Shown here piece after piece: positions 27,905 to 38,305 of a stretch of 64,000 nucleotides of DNA. The position numbers and the translations under genes were made by a program. The first letter of the stretch is position 1. Every line of letters begins with the position of its first letter. The DNA lies in contig OZ242031.1 of assembly GCA_965205045.1 (NCBI GenBank), forward strand, positions 5,394,001 through 5,458,000. The letters run 5' to 3'. The stretch is from UBA6522 sp965205045 (GTDB lineage: Bacteria > Pseudomonadota > Gammaproteobacteria > Steroidobacterales > Rariloculaceae). The notes beneath the pieces were generated by a model. It saw only the letters and a list, made by a program, of their open reading frames with translations. It did not search any database and was not told where the DNA came from.

Positions 27905-29479
27905 TTATCCCATTCTCGACATTCCCCTGAGCCATTCGGATTCATCAACCGCCACGCGACTCAGCGTTGTTGCAAAGGCGTGCGCAACCCGTTGTGCGTA
28001 TTCCGCTGTGAGTTCGCCACGCCAGATGTAGTTCTTCTCGGTGGCGTCCGTGAACTCGAAGTCGCCATCGGATTCTCGTTTGGTGGCAACAACCTCACTC
28101 CTGTCCTCTGATGGATTGAAGCTCCGAAGAATCAATGAAGCAGACTCAAGTTTTATGCCCAACCTGTGAAAATCGCTACCGAGTTTTACGACGAGTTGTA
28201 TTTTTGTCTTCTTCTGAGGCTTAACTAAAGGTAGAAAAATGAACGATGTCTTCTCTTCTAATCTGAGGCTGTCACACCGGGGCCTCATGCAGATTAGATG
28301 CTTGTCGTCATCATCCACATTCGACGTTACGACTGACCCCAGCCACAATATCGGTGGTGGCGCGTTGTAGACCGTCCGGAAGCTCATGATCCACGCCAAT
28401 TGCTCGTCAAGGTCGACGGCCCCGGGACGGGCAAAGCCCGCGGTGAGGAATCTAAAGGCTTTTTTCTTGGCGTTTTTCGAGAACGCGGTGCTTGCCTCCA
28501 AACCCTCGGTCGCCAACTGGATCGTCTGTCCAGGATCGAGTTTCTTGTCGCCAAACTCGAAGCTGGCACGCCCATCGTGTCGTATCCAGCGCTCCACCGC
28601 TTGCTTGCCTGCGGGAGACTCCGCTGCAACTATCTCGTCCGCGAGACCGCGAAGCTCCTCGGCAACATGGGCCACAATCTGGCGCTCCGCATCTTCGGGA
28701 TCGGGGAGACACGCCATGTGAGCAAGAAACGCCGGATCCAGTTCAGCACTGAATCGATCCAGGATTTTATGCTCGCCTTCTCGCACCGCAGTCAACGAGG
28801 TTAGTGCAATGCCGGGAAGCAGCCCTTCCGTCATAGATGCAAAGTCGTCCAACAACCTGCCCGGCAGTGCCCCCTCTGCTACGCTCCGGTCTTTCAGCGT
28901 CGCCGCCAGAGACACTTCAGGTTTTGCGTAAAGTACCAACCTGCCGTGTCGATACGGTATGTCCGTTTTGTTTCCGTCGTCCTTCGGATCAAGTGCGTTT
29001 TTGTTCAACTCATCGAACGCTTTCTGATAGATATCCTCAAGCCGTTGTTCACCAGTATAGATGGCCACCAGTCGGAGCGAGTTTCGGTCCCCTTCTTCGG
29101 TCAGCAACCTGCGCAACAACTTCAGCGTGTATTTGGAACTACCATCCCGCAATAGCCAGTCCAAGACTACGATGTCGGCTTGTTTCACCGCGTCTATCTC
29201 CGATTGCGTCGGACTGACCACTCCGCAGATCACACCGAGCGACGAGAACGCATCCATGATGGACCGTGCATTCAGTGCGTGCACCGACTTTCCGCCAACC
29301 GGACTTTGGTCTTCTTGAACTGATGTCCGCCAGTGCCGATCCGGCGCTACAATCTCGTCCTTTGGACCTTCATCAACATCCGGGGCCATGTAGGCCTCGT
29401 CATCGACTACTACCGCTGTTCTGAGAAAACGCTGCGCGAACTTGCGGCTACGATTCCCGAATTCTTTTTCCGTTCCCAT
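27905..29479 (-). CDS. Receiver-domain protein with large C-terminal domain, partner of the kinase
   Basis: The 524-residue protein is intact. Residues 21-190 form a CheY-like receiver: acidic pair D26-D27, phospho-acceptor D107 (IVVLDWLLRDG), T142 (AIYTGE) and K186 (LVLYAKPEV). All catalytic positions are present. It resembles the divergent receiver family (Response_reg_2) seen in defence two-component systems. The remaining ~330 residues match no domain I know and lack a DNA-binding motif. It begins nine bases after the kinase stop, with the SIR2-type gene following. Inference: phosphorylation by the kinase controls the effector. Confidence 0.8.
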   Translation of the reverse strand: MGTEKEFGNRSRKFAQRFLRTAVVVDDEAYMAPDVDEGPKDEIVAPDRHWRTSVQEDQSPVGGKSVHALNARSIMDAFSSLGVICGVVSPTQSEIDAVKQADIVVLDWLLRDGSSKYTLKLLRRLLTEEGDRNSLRLVAIYTGEQRLEDIYQKAFDELNKNALDPKDDGNKTDIPYRHGRLVLYAKPEVSLAATLKDRSVAEGALPGRLLDDFASMTEGLLPGIALTSLTAVREGEHKILDRFSAELDPAFLAHMACLPDPEDAERQIVAHVAEELRGLADEIVAAESPAGKQAVERWIRHDGRASFEFGDKKLDPGQTIQLATEGLEASTAFSKNAKKKAFRFLTAGFARPGAVDLDEQLAWIMSFRTVYNAPPPILWLGSVVTSNVDDDDKHLICMRPRCDSLRLEEKTSFIFLPLVKPQKKTKIQLVVKLGSDFHRLGIKLESASLILRSFNPSEDRSEVVATKRESDGDFEFTDATEKNYIWRGELTAEYAQRVAHAFATTLSRVAVDESEWLRGMSRMG

Positions 29480-29488
29480 CCCTGTTCC

Positions 29489-32396
29489 CTACGACTCGTC
29501 CTTCGGTACGATGCCAAACGTGGCACCTACGTCTCCCCCGACCGACTGCAGGTCGAACCCCACCCGGCGGAGGGTTTCGCGTCCGATGTGCAGCCCCATT
29601 CCACGACCGCCCGGCTTTCTGCTGAAGCCGAACTCGAAAATCGCTTCACGGTCGCGAAGATCGACTCCGGGGCCTGTGTCCGAGACAAGCCATGTACCTT
29701 GACGCTCATCCAGTTCAATCCTTCGTTCCTGCCGAGGATTCTGTTGCGACAGCCAGAAGATGGCATTGTCAATGAGGTTTACGAAAACCGGATAGAAGCT
29801 TGACGGGAAACCGACGATCCTGGCGGTGGCGAATGCCTTCGTCGCCTTTAACGCTACGTTATGGCGCGCCAAACGTGCACGGAACAACTCCTCCAGAAAA
29901 TCGTGGATCTCGGAACCTGAGATCTCCACCGCCTTTCGATAAAGGCGACGCTGCAACGGCGTGAACAACGTCAGGTATCCATCGAGATGGTCGAAGCTCG
30001 TTCGGATACTGGCATACAGATCTGCCAAGCCTTCGTTGACATCGGCCCATGCCTTCAATTTTCGCAACCCGTTTCTGACAGAGCGTATCGTCCCCGAAAA
30101 TTCATGATTGATGATTTCTATGGCCATTCCCAATTGCGCCAATTGCGCGTCGGCCTCCGCTTCTTCTTCCAGCAGAAGATTGCGTTGTTCGATGGCCATC
30201 AACTGGTCGCTTGCCGTTGTCTCTCCTGTTACGTCAATGGCCTGAAGTTGTTCCAGAACCGAACGCAACAAACCGCTTTGCTCCTCCGTGATCGTCAGGA
30301 TTCTCGTTTCGAGTGCACTCCTGGTCTCAACGAAATGCTCATCGGGCATTTCTGCAAGGTCGAGCCGATGAAATTCGCTCAATACGACCCGAAGCTCCGA
30401 CTCGACTGCCTTTAGCGCCCGGCGCGCTGCATCCCGTGCTTCCGAGGCGACCTTGTCCGCTTCATTCCTCACCGCCCGGCTTGATTCCCCGGTAGTCTTT
30501 CGGGCGTCCTGCCCAAGGTCCTCAAGCACTGCTTCCGTCCGGATACGGCGATCAAGCGACAATTTCGCTTTCCGAGCCTCATCGCCGATGATTTCTTCAA
30601 CCAGGTCACGCGCCGGTTCGAACACGTTTTCCTTAAGCGAAGCAAATTCGGTGTTGTACACTTTCCAATCGCGTAACGTAGCCTTGCTCAGGCCAATGCG
30701 GGGACGCGAAATACGATAGCGAGATTCAATGTTCCTGATATCCGCCTGCGCCTGCCGCTCTAGCTCAAGAACCTCGTGTGCTGCCCTTTGGGGATCGCTA
30801 ATTCCGCAAGCTGACTGTAACTTCGCCGCAACGTCTTCGGTCAATTCCAAAACTTCAGCCTGAGGCGCACTGTTCGACATCCTGTCAAAGAAAACGCCCA
30901 GTTGAGCTTCGAATTTCTTCTTCCTCTGCGAAACTTGCTTTTCCCGCTTCTTTCTCGCTTTGTCTTCTTCGGATAGCTCGGTCTTTCGCAGATCAAAGGT
31001 TTCGGCGTGTATACCGTCGGCCCTGAAGAAGTCAGCTGTGATCTGAAGAAAGAAGTTCTGGAGTATCGATTTGAATTGACGATACGCCTTGTTCTCTTGA
31101 AATCCTTCCCGACCCGCCTTCTCACGTAGACCCCTATTCGTTTCCGCGTCGATTTCTACCGAGCCAAATATCTTTCGATGCGAAAAATAGTAGTAGTAAG
31201 CGCTTTTTGTTCTTCTGAACTCGATATCCAACCAGTCATAATAGGTATCGCCATAGGGCAGCACTCGAATCCCGTTTCGGTATATGTATAGCCCACCCAA
31301 CTGTTCGGTCTTGATGGCCAGTCTCGCGTGTTCGTCGTAGGGAATCGTCGAATGCCTGCTTTCGCCCTCAAAGGCCGCGAAGTCAATCGAGAACGGGCCG
31401 CAATTGGTCGGTGCGCCACGCCCACCGCTCCATGCGATCACATGTTCGGTTGTCGTCTCTCCGTAGATCGAAACCCCTCCCTGGAACTGACCAAACTTGT
31501 CGAATTTGCCGCTAATTCGATGATCCGCATTCTTGAATTCCTCTGGAGTGAAGAATTCTTCCTCGCCTATCAGGTCATCCGCCACCTCGTCCGACATGTG
31601 ATCGCGGAACGCAGTGTGGATCACGCTGCCCGATTCCGGCGTCATGGTGTTGCTGAACCCGAGTAATGCCTTCTTCAAGGGCGTCGCCTTCTTCAACGCG
31701 GCAACTTTGCTAGCTGTCGGATCGCCGTCAATATCGTCTGCCAGTAACGCCGAAGCCGGCTTGATGATGAAGTGCGTTCCACAACCCTCCCCACTGAGCG
31801 AAGGGTCGCGCAGGTAGGAGTCGATGTCCTGTGGGTCTACATCGAATTGACTCAATTCCTCCACAAGGTCTTGCACCAACCGCTTCTCGATTCTGTGTCC
31901 GATCCTTTCGGCATTCGAGCGAAACTCACCCACCATCTCCTCAACGTCGTGCGCGGACGGCAGCGTGCCAGCCGGGAATGCCCGCAGGGGGATGTCGATT
32001 TCCTCGAGGTCGATCGCCGGCCACGCGAATATGCCCCAATTCAGGAATGCAGCCGTGAGGTCCGAATCCAGACCGTCAGTCTTCGGGCGCGTGAGTACCA
32101 GCAGCTGAGGACCGATAGTAGCGATCGCGAGCCGCCCGATTCCTTTCTCGCCGAGCATCGGACGGCGTTTCTTGTCCGGATCTCGGGGAGGAGCACCCGT
32201 GGAATCGAACTTGCTCTCCGTGCCGATTGTCAGCCACCGAGCCACAAAGTCCTCATGGCTCATGCCGATGCCATCGTCTCGAAGAACGAATAGATTATCC
32301 GAGCGGTAGTAATCGATCTCGACGTGATCGGCGTAGGCATCGTGCGCGTTCTTGAACAACTCGCTTATAGCCGTGGGAATTCCAGCAATCTGCTGC
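29489..32396 (-). pseudogene. Double-GHKL histidine kinase, main part; 5' end cut off by a transposon
   Basis: The first 15 codons lie at 39508-39554 (MATFRTRARTLDMLG, with GGAGG eight bases before ATG 39554). The rest is here. Joined at one CTCCC copy, the gene has 985 codons without interruption. Residues ~20-330 are an Hsp90/MORC-type ATPase (N-box ELFKNAHDAYAD, DDGIGM, GEKGIGRLAIATIG). The middle is charged and coiled-coil. The end is a histidine kinase: H-box INHEFSGTIRSV (H about residue 780), N-box FVNLIDNAIFWL, G-boxes DTGPGVDL and GRGMGLHIGRE. The dcm stop overlaps its start (TGATG). In this genome it has no ribosome site of its own left. Confidence 0.85.
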
Positions 32397-32401
32397 CTCC
32401 C
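32397..32401. repeat. Left 5-bp target duplication CTCCC of the transposon
   Basis: CTCCC here and at 39508-39512 flank the element. Five bases is the length made by Mu/Tn552-type DDE transposases. Confidence 0.9.
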
Positions 32402-32800
32402 TGTTGTCTCTCACATTATTAGATCGGCACGACCGGGATTTTTCTCACATTCTTTCGTAGCCGATTTTCCGGGGATGCCGGAATAAACCGGACGGATTGG
32501 CTGTCGGCGCTGGGCGAGCGCTATCTCTTCTTGCATGGCAATCGTTGGTGGGTCCTGTGGAGTTCGTGGGCGAGAGGCTCGCGAGTGGGGTCAGGCGGTG
32601 GGCAACGCGTGAGCGTTGTCCGGGGGCTGTCCCCACGGCCCGCAGGGCGCGGGCCGGCCCGAAGGGCTCGTCCATAAATCCACAGGACGGTCCGGGGACA
32701 TGAGGTTGGCGCCCGGGCGTGTGCGCCCGTACGCTGGTTGGCCGTTCGGAAAGAAGGAGAGGTTGGCCCGCGCGATCACCACATCGCCGGGCCACGGCCG

Positions 32801-33424
32801 GTGCAACTTCTGTATCCAATCGGCCTCACCGGCGAGGAATACGTTAACGCCCGCGCCTGGGAATATGCAAGGTTGACGGTGTGCCCCAATCACCCGGCTG
32901 GAGGCTGTTCCCTGGCCGGTCACGGGACCTACGGGCGCAAGACGCCGCCGGGGTGCCGGGTGGCGCGCTGGTATTGCCGCGAGAGCCACACGACGTTCAG
33001 CCTGCTGCCCGACTGCCTGGCTGCCCGGTTGCCGGGCACGCTGCGCACGCTGGAGGAGGTGGTGAACGAAGCCGAGCGGGCTTCCTCGCTGGCGGCCGCG
33101 GCCGCGGTGCTGCGCCCCGGCCCGGTGGGTCTTGAGGGGGCGGCGCGCTGGGTTGGACGCCGCGTCGAGCGGGTGCGCAACGCCCTGCGCGTGGTGCGCG
33201 GGATGCGCCCGGATCTGCTGGCCGGTTGCCCGCCCGAGATGGGGGCGGTGCGGGTGCGGCTGCGCAGTGCCACCGCGCTGGCGGTGCTGCGTGCGGAACT
33301 GGGCAAGCAGCTGTCCGCGGTGCCGGCGCCGCTGGGCTTTTTGCCCCACGGGCTGGGGCGGCGGCCCCGCCGCGGGCGCTTCCAACAACGGATGGGGCCT
33401 GACCCCCCGGCGGTGGCCGGGTAA
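32801..33424 (+). CDS. Transposon-borne putative zinc-binding protein
   Basis: This is about 207 residues from GTG 32801; the start is uncertain and could lie at TTG 32738. The N-terminal third has spaced Cys/His ligands (CPNHPAGGCSLAGH, then VARWYCRESHTTFSLLPDC), like the zinc ribbons of transposase-associated proteins. The rest is helical and A/R-rich. Similar proteins accompany this transposon type in my memory; the function is unknown. The region 32460-32800 between the terminus and this gene holds nothing else I can support. Confidence 0.65.
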   Translation: MQLLYPIGLTGEEYVNARAWEYARLTVCPNHPAGGCSLAGHGTYGRKTPPGCRVARWYCRESHTTFSLLPDCLAARLPGTLRTLEEVVNEAERASSLAAAAAVLRPGPVGLEGAARWVGRRVERVRNALRVVRGMRPDLLAGCPPEMGAVRVRLRSATALAVLRAELGKQLSAVPAPLGFLPHGLGRRPRRGRFQQRMGPDPPAVAG

Positions 33425-34158
33425 CGTGGCCACCATCGGGGCGAGCGCCCCCTCACGGACCGGAACTTACCCATGAGCCAGCTCGACAAGGACCTTCAGC
33501 GGCAAATCGCGCTGTTCCGCTACGGCGTGATCGCCGACCTGGTGCATCTGCCGCACGGACACCGCGGCATCGGCGCGCGGTTGAAGGCCAAGGCCGCGCT
33601 CACCTACGCGATCCCCGGCACCGACCGCGACCGCATCGCCGCGAACACGATACGCGGGTGGCTGACCTGCTACCGCGCCGGGGGCTTCGAGGCGCTGTAT
33701 CCGAAGCGGCGCGCCGACCGGGGCCGCGCCCGGCGCCTGCCCGAACCGGTCGTGCAGCGGTTGGTGGAGCTGAAGCAGGAGCGGCCCGGGCGCTCCGTGC
33801 GCCAAGTCATCGAGGCGGCGCGCAAGGAAGGCATCGAGCACCCTCTGGCCCCGGCCACCGTGCACCGGTTGCTGGAGCGCGCCGGGGCGCTTGAGCCGGC
33901 GCCCGGGTCCGCCGCCGGGCGGGACCGGCGCCGCTTTGCCTATCGGGAGGCCGCCGAGTTGTGGATGGCCGACGTCATGCACGGGCCGAAAGTCCGGCTC
34001 GGGCGCCAGCGGCGAAAGACCTACCTGATCGGGTTGCTGGATGACGCCACCCGCGTGGTGCCCTACGCGGCGTTCACCTTCTCCGAGGCGGCCGCGGCGT
34101 TCCTGCCGGTGCTCAAGCAGGGGCTCGTACGGCGCGGGTTGCCATTGCGCCTGTACGC

Positions 34159-34184
34159 CGAAAATGTGGCGCGCCACATTTTCG
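34159..34184. repeat. Perfect 26-bp palindrome at the left RIT junction
   Basis: The half-site CGAAAATGTGGCG is followed by its exact complement. It lies outside the shared 44-bp repeat, at the left end only, and is not part of the transposase gene. It may be a coupling sequence carried from the previous site or a recombinase core site. Confidence 0.85.
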
Positions 34185-34225
34185 ACGAACTGTGCCCGGT
34201 TCGGTTATGTGCCGAGTCGCTGGCA
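34182..34225 (+). repeat. Left 44-bp terminal inverted repeat of the RIT element
   Basis: It begins TCGACGAACTGTGCC and ends GTCGCTGGCA, and matches the right end in inverted orientation without mismatch. The first four bases on the right belong to the target, so the true repeat may be 40 bp. An inner copy of the core GGTTATGTGCC occurs inverted at about 34260. Confidence 0.9.
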
Positions 34226-34279
34226 GCCCATTGATTGTCAAAGTCGGTTCGATCGGCAAGGGCACATAACTTTCGGTCG

Positions 34280-34315
34280 ACAATCTCCCCTCGTTTCATG
34301 AACAGGAGAGATTGT
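34280..34315 (+). promoter_or_regulatory. Hairpin covering the ribosome site of the first RIT recombinase
   Basis: ACAATCTCCCC (34280-34290) can pair with GGAGAGATTGT (34305-34315) with one mismatch. The right arm contains the SD AGGAG of ritA. Folding would hide the ribosome site and keep recombinase synthesis low. Confidence 0.55.
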
Positions 34316-34316
34316 G

Positions 34317-35582
34317 ATGTTGGAAAAATACTTCCTCAAGCCCGAGACGCTGGACCGGGTCCGCAACTGCTGGTTGGGCGAACCGATCGAGAAGTATGTC
34401 GTATGGATGACCGAGCAAGGGTTTGCGCCCAGCTCCGTTCGTCGCCGTGTGCCGGTGCTCACGCGTTTTGCCGGATTCGCTCACGACGCCGGAGTCGACA
34501 ACTTCGAAGAGCTGCCGGGGCTGGTTGATGGGTTCGTCGAAGATTGGGTCCGGACCCGTCGCCGCAAGGGCCGCACCAAGGAGGCCAAACGCCACATCGC
34601 CAACGTGGCGCGGGTTCCGGTGCAGCAGATGCTCGCCCTGCTGCTGCCGGACTACGAGAGACCTCGGGCGGCACCGCCGACAATACCCTTCGCGGACACG
34701 GCTCCCGGGTTTTTCGATTTCCTTCGCCGGGAACGCGGATTGCAGCCCACTTCGCTCGCGCTTTACCGGTGCAATCTCCGGCGCCTGGAGCGATTCCTTC
34801 AACGGATCGGACTGGACGACATCGCGGCGCTGTGTCCGACAGTGCTCAGCGCGTTTACCATCGAGACCGGCCGCTGTCTTTGCAAGGCGGCGGTGGGTGC
34901 GGCATGCGCCCATGTCCGTGTCTTTCTGCGCTACCTTTATCGGGAAGGATTGATCGCCCGCGACCTGAGCACCAGCGTCGACAGCCCTCGCCATTACCGG
35001 TTATCGCGCGTGCCGAGATCGATTTCCTGGGACGAAGTCAAACGCCTGCTGGAGACCGTCGAGCGGCGCAGCGCGTCGGGCAAGCGCGACTACGCGATCC
35101 TGCTGTTGCTGGTGACCTACGGGTTGCGAGCCAGGGAAGTCGCCGCATTGACGCTGGACTCCATCGATTGGCAACGCGGCCGGTTGATGGTTCCGGACCG
35201 CAAGGCGGGACACAACACGGCCTTTCCGCTGTCCTCCGCGGTCGGGGAAGCGATCGTGGATTATCTTCGCCACGCTCGGCCCGAGAGCGCGGAGCGCGCC
35301 CTGTTCCTGTGCTTGAGGCCGCCGTTCAGGCCGATCGGCTTTGCCGTGGTCTCGGCGCGCTCGGGCCGGCACCTGCGCAATGCCGGGATATCGGTTGCCC
35401 GTCCCGGCTCGCACACCCTGCGCCATGCCTGTGTGCAACGGCTCGTGGACGCGCGGTTCCCTCTCAAAACCATAGGCGACTACATCGGGCATGGTGACCC
35501 GAAGTCCACAGAGGTCTACTCAAAGATCGATCTGGAAGCGCTTCGGGACGTGGCGCTCGGGGACGGGGAGGCGGTGCTATGA
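34317..35582 (+). CDS. ritA: RIT tyrosine recombinase A
   Basis: The 421-residue integrase starts at ATG 34317 with AGGAG eight bases upstream; a GTG sits one codon before it. It has a SAM-like N-terminal domain and a catalytic domain with arginine I (LVTYGLRAREVAALTLDSID), the HxxR box (SHTLRHACVQRLVDARF), GHGDPKSTEVYSKI with the H/W position and the nucleophilic tyrosine. Its stop overlaps ritB (ATGA). In RIT elements all three recombinases are kept in fixed order. Confidence 0.9.
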   Translation: MLEKYFLKPETLDRVRNCWLGEPIEKYVVWMTEQGFAPSSVRRRVPVLTRFAGFAHDAGVDNFEELPGLVDGFVEDWVRTRRRKGRTKEAKRHIANVARVPVQQMLALLLPDYERPRAAPPTIPFADTAPGFFDFLRRERGLQPTSLALYRCNLRRLERFLQRIGLDDIAALCPTVLSAFTIETGRCLCKAAVGAACAHVRVFLRYLYREGLIARDLSTSVDSPRHYRLSRVPRSISWDEVKRLLETVERRSASGKRDYAILLLLVTYGLRAREVAALTLDSIDWQRGRLMVPDRKAGHNTAFPLSSAVGEAIVDYLRHARPESAERALFLCLRPPFRPIGFAVVSARSGRHLRNAGISVARPGSHTLRHACVQRLVDARFPLKTIGDYIGHGDPKSTEVYSKIDLEALRDVALGDGEAVL

Positions 35583-36571
35583 CGACACCATACGCCTTTC
35601 GGAGCGTTCTGGGCGGGGAGATCGGCCGATTCCTGTCGCATCACCGGGCGCTGGGCAAGCGATTCGACAACGAGGAAAGCGCCCTGAAGCTGCTGGACCG
35701 GTTCCTGTTCGAGCACGGCGCCGGGAGCCTCTCGGATATCACGCCGATGTTGCTGGAGAGTTTCCTGGCGTCGCGGCCCCGCACCCGGGCACGCAGCTAC
35801 AACCATCTGCTCAGCGTGTTGCGACGGCTGTTTCGCTGGCTGGTCGCGCAGGACGTTCTGGCGGCATCGCCGCTGCAGGCCCGCCCGCGCCGATCGACTC
35901 AGCGGCGCACGCCGTTCCTGTTTCAACCGGCGCAGGTCAAGCGGCTTCTCGGGTGCGCGGCCAACCTCCGGGACTATCGCCCCCGGGGGTGGCACAGGGG
36001 GCCCACCTACCGCATGATCTTCGCGCTGATGTACGGGCTGGGCTTGCGAGTGGGCGAGGTCTCGCGGCTGTGTCACCAGGACCTGGACCCGGAGCGTCGT
36101 TGCCTGCACATCCGGCGGACCAAGTTCCTCAAGAGCCGCCTGGTGCCGTTCGGGCCGCGAATGGGGGATGCGCTGGAGGATTACCTTCGTGTCCGCTGGC
36201 CGCATGCGAGGCCCTCGCCCTCGGATCCGCTGTTCACGCTGACCGAAGACGCGACGGCGCCCATTTGCCCGCAGTCGGTCAGTCAAGTGTTTCAGCGCAT
36301 CGTGCCGGAGCTGGATCTGACGGTGCCCGCCGGCGTCTCCCCGCCGCGATTGCACTGCCTGCGTCACTCCTTCGCCGTGTCCACCTTGCTGGGCTGGTAT
36401 CGGGAAGGCGTCAATCCGGCGGCTCGCCTGCTGCACCTGTCCACCTTTCTCGGCCACGTCAGCCCAGTCTCGACCGCCGTCTATCTGACCGTCACCGCGG
36501 AACTTCTGGAGCAGGCCAATGGGCGGTTCGAGCGGTTCGCGGCGCCGAGCCTGAAGGGGGTGCGGCCATGA
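35579..36571 (+). CDS. ritB: RIT tyrosine recombinase B
   Basis: The 330-residue integrase starts at the ATG overlapping the ritA stop. It has arginine I in ALMYGLGLRVGEVSRLCHQD, the HxxR box LHCLRHSFAVSTLLGWYREG, histidine in LSTFLGHVSPVSTAVYLT and the final tyrosine in the same segment. It is shorter than A and typical of the middle gene. The stop overlaps ritC (ATGA). Confidence 0.9.
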   Translation: MTTPYAFRSVLGGEIGRFLSHHRALGKRFDNEESALKLLDRFLFEHGAGSLSDITPMLLESFLASRPRTRARSYNHLLSVLRRLFRWLVAQDVLAASPLQARPRRSTQRRTPFLFQPAQVKRLLGCAANLRDYRPRGWHRGPTYRMIFALMYGLGLRVGEVSRLCHQDLDPERRCLHIRRTKFLKSRLVPFGPRMGDALEDYLRVRWPHARPSPSDPLFTLTEDATAPICPQSVSQVFQRIVPELDLTVPAGVSPPRLHCLRHSFAVSTLLGWYREGVNPAARLLHLSTFLGHVSPVSTAVYLTVTAELLEQANGRFERFAAPSLKGVRP

Positions 36572-37581
36572 GAACGCCGACACTGGGAGCGCTGCTGCAA
36601 AGCTACTTCGAAGATCACCTGAAGTCGCAAAAGGGGTTGCGCCCGGCCACGATCGGCAGCTACCGCGATGCCATCGTGCTGTTTCTGTCCTTCGTGGCCG
36701 AAGACCGGCGCTGCCGACTGACCCGGTTGCAGGTTCCGGACCTGACGGCCGAACGCGTCGGGCGGTTCCTCGATGCACTGGAAACGCAGCGCGGCAACCA
36801 TGTCCGCTCGCGCAACCAGCGCCTGGTCGGTCTGAGGAGTTTCTTCGATTACCTCGCCCGGCGGGTGCCGCAATCGTGGCAAGAAGCCGAACGGGTGGCC
36901 GGCATTCCGGCGAAACGGGCGGCGCCCGCCCGAACGCACTATCTGGAACTGGATCAGATCGAGGCGATGTTCGCCACGATGAACCCAGCCGGTGCGTTGG
37001 CGCTCAGGGACCGGACACTGTTGCTCTTCCTGTACAACACGGGCGCCCGTGTGCAGGAGGTCGCCGATCTGCGTCTGGCCAATCTGGAGCTGGACCGGCA
37101 TCGGGTGCATCTGCACGGCAAGGGAGACAAGTGGCGGGTGTGCCCATTATGGAAGCGGACGGTCTCGCTGCTGAGTGAGCTGCTCGGGTCCTTCGCCGCG
37201 TCGGACGAAGATCGGCCGGTCTTCGTGTCCCAGCGCGGACAGGCGCTGACCCGCTTCGGCATCTACAAGATCGTGCGTCGCCACACCGCGCAACTCGTTC
37301 AGGCCGGACCTCGCGCAACCAAGCGAGCGATATCTCCCCATGTGATCCGCCACAGCACGGCAGTCCATCTTCTGGAGTCCGGCGTGGAACCCAATGTCAT
37401 ACGGGACTGGCTGGGACATGTCAGCGTGGAGACCACCAATCGCTACGCAGAGATCACCATCGCCATGAAGGAGAAGGCGCTCGAAGCGTGCTCGCCACCG
37501 TTACATTCCGACGGGGCACGCCGCAAAGGCGCAATTTGGCGGGATGATCCGACGCTGCTGAAGTGGCTGAAGTCGCTTTGA
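36568..37581 (+). CDS. ritC: RIT tyrosine recombinase C
   Basis: The 337-residue integrase starts at ATG 36568 in the ATGA overlap. A XerC/D-like SAM domain (YFEDHLKSQKGLRPATIGSY) precedes the catalytic domain: arginine I in LYNTGARVQEVADLRLANLE, the HxxR box SPHVIRHSTAVHLLESGVEP, WLGHVSVETTNRYAEI with the nucleophile. 37582-37628 is non-coding up to the right inverted repeat. Confidence 0.9.
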   Translation: MRTPTLGALLQSYFEDHLKSQKGLRPATIGSYRDAIVLFLSFVAEDRRCRLTRLQVPDLTAERVGRFLDALETQRGNHVRSRNQRLVGLRSFFDYLARRVPQSWQEAERVAGIPAKRAAPARTHYLELDQIEAMFATMNPAGALALRDRTLLLFLYNTGARVQEVADLRLANLELDRHRVHLHGKGDKWRVCPLWKRTVSLLSELLGSFAASDEDRPVFVSQRGQALTRFGIYKIVRRHTAQLVQAGPRATKRAISPHVIRHSTAVHLLESGVEPNVIRDWLGHVSVETTNRYAEITIAMKEKALEACSPPLHSDGARRKGAIWRDDPTLLKWLKSL

Positions 37582-37628
37582 AGATTATGTGTCCAGCAAT
37601 ACGGGCGCCGCCACGTATTTCATGCACT

Positions 37629-37672
37629 TGCCAGCGACTCGGCACATAACCGAACCGGGCACAGTTCGTCGA
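37629..37672 (-). repeat. Right 44-bp terminal inverted repeat of the RIT element
   Basis: It is the exact reverse complement of 34182-34225. The transposase frame resumes inside its last bases (GTCGACAACGGG). Confidence 0.9.
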
Positions 37673-38305
37673 CAACGGGAGCGCTTTCCGCTCCCGGCAA
37701 CTGGCGCTGGTGTGCGCCAAACTCGGCATCGCGCTGATCCACGGACGCCCCTACCAGCCCGCCGGACGCGGCAAGATCGAGCGCTTCTTCCGCACCGTGC
37801 GCGGCTGGCTGGGCAACCTGCCGCCCGAGACCGCCGCGGGGCTCGAGCCGCTGAACCGGGCCCTTTGGGCCTGGGTGGAAGGGAACTACCACCAACGCCC
37901 GCATCGCGGGCTGAAGGGCCGCTCGCCGCTGGAGCAGTGGGCGCTGAGCGCCGATCGGGTGCGCTACCCCGAGCCCGGGCTGGATCTTGACGACCTGTTC
38001 CTGTTCGAGGCCCGCCGGCGCGTCATGAAGGACCGCACCGTCTCGCTTCACGGGCGCGTGTACGAGGTCGACGCGCTGCTCGTGGGGCTGACCGTCACCC
38101 TGCGATACGATCCCGACGCACCGCCCACACGGCCGCTGAAGGTGCTCCACAACGACACCGAAGCCGGACGGGCCACGCTCCTGGACGCCTACGCCAACAC
38201 CGCGATCAAGCGCGGCGGCGCCCCCGGGGGCGGGCACGCGCGCGAGCCCGCCGATGAACCCCCGCCCTCGCCCCTGGCCATGCACCGGCTGAAGGAGAAA
38301 AAATA

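Larger units (their letters stand above)
34158..37667. mobile_element. RIT element (recombinase in trio), about 3.5 kb
   Basis: Three different tyrosine recombinases in overlapping series, bounded by long inverted repeats, define a RIT element. Removing 34158-37667 restores the transposase frame (CTGTAC-G-TCGACAACG). Inverted copies of a 44-bp sequence starting TCGACGAACTGTGCCCGG lie at 34182-34225 and 37629-37672. The left end carries 24 further bases not found on the right: a palindrome. All three recombinases look intact, so the element may be active. Confidence 0.93.
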
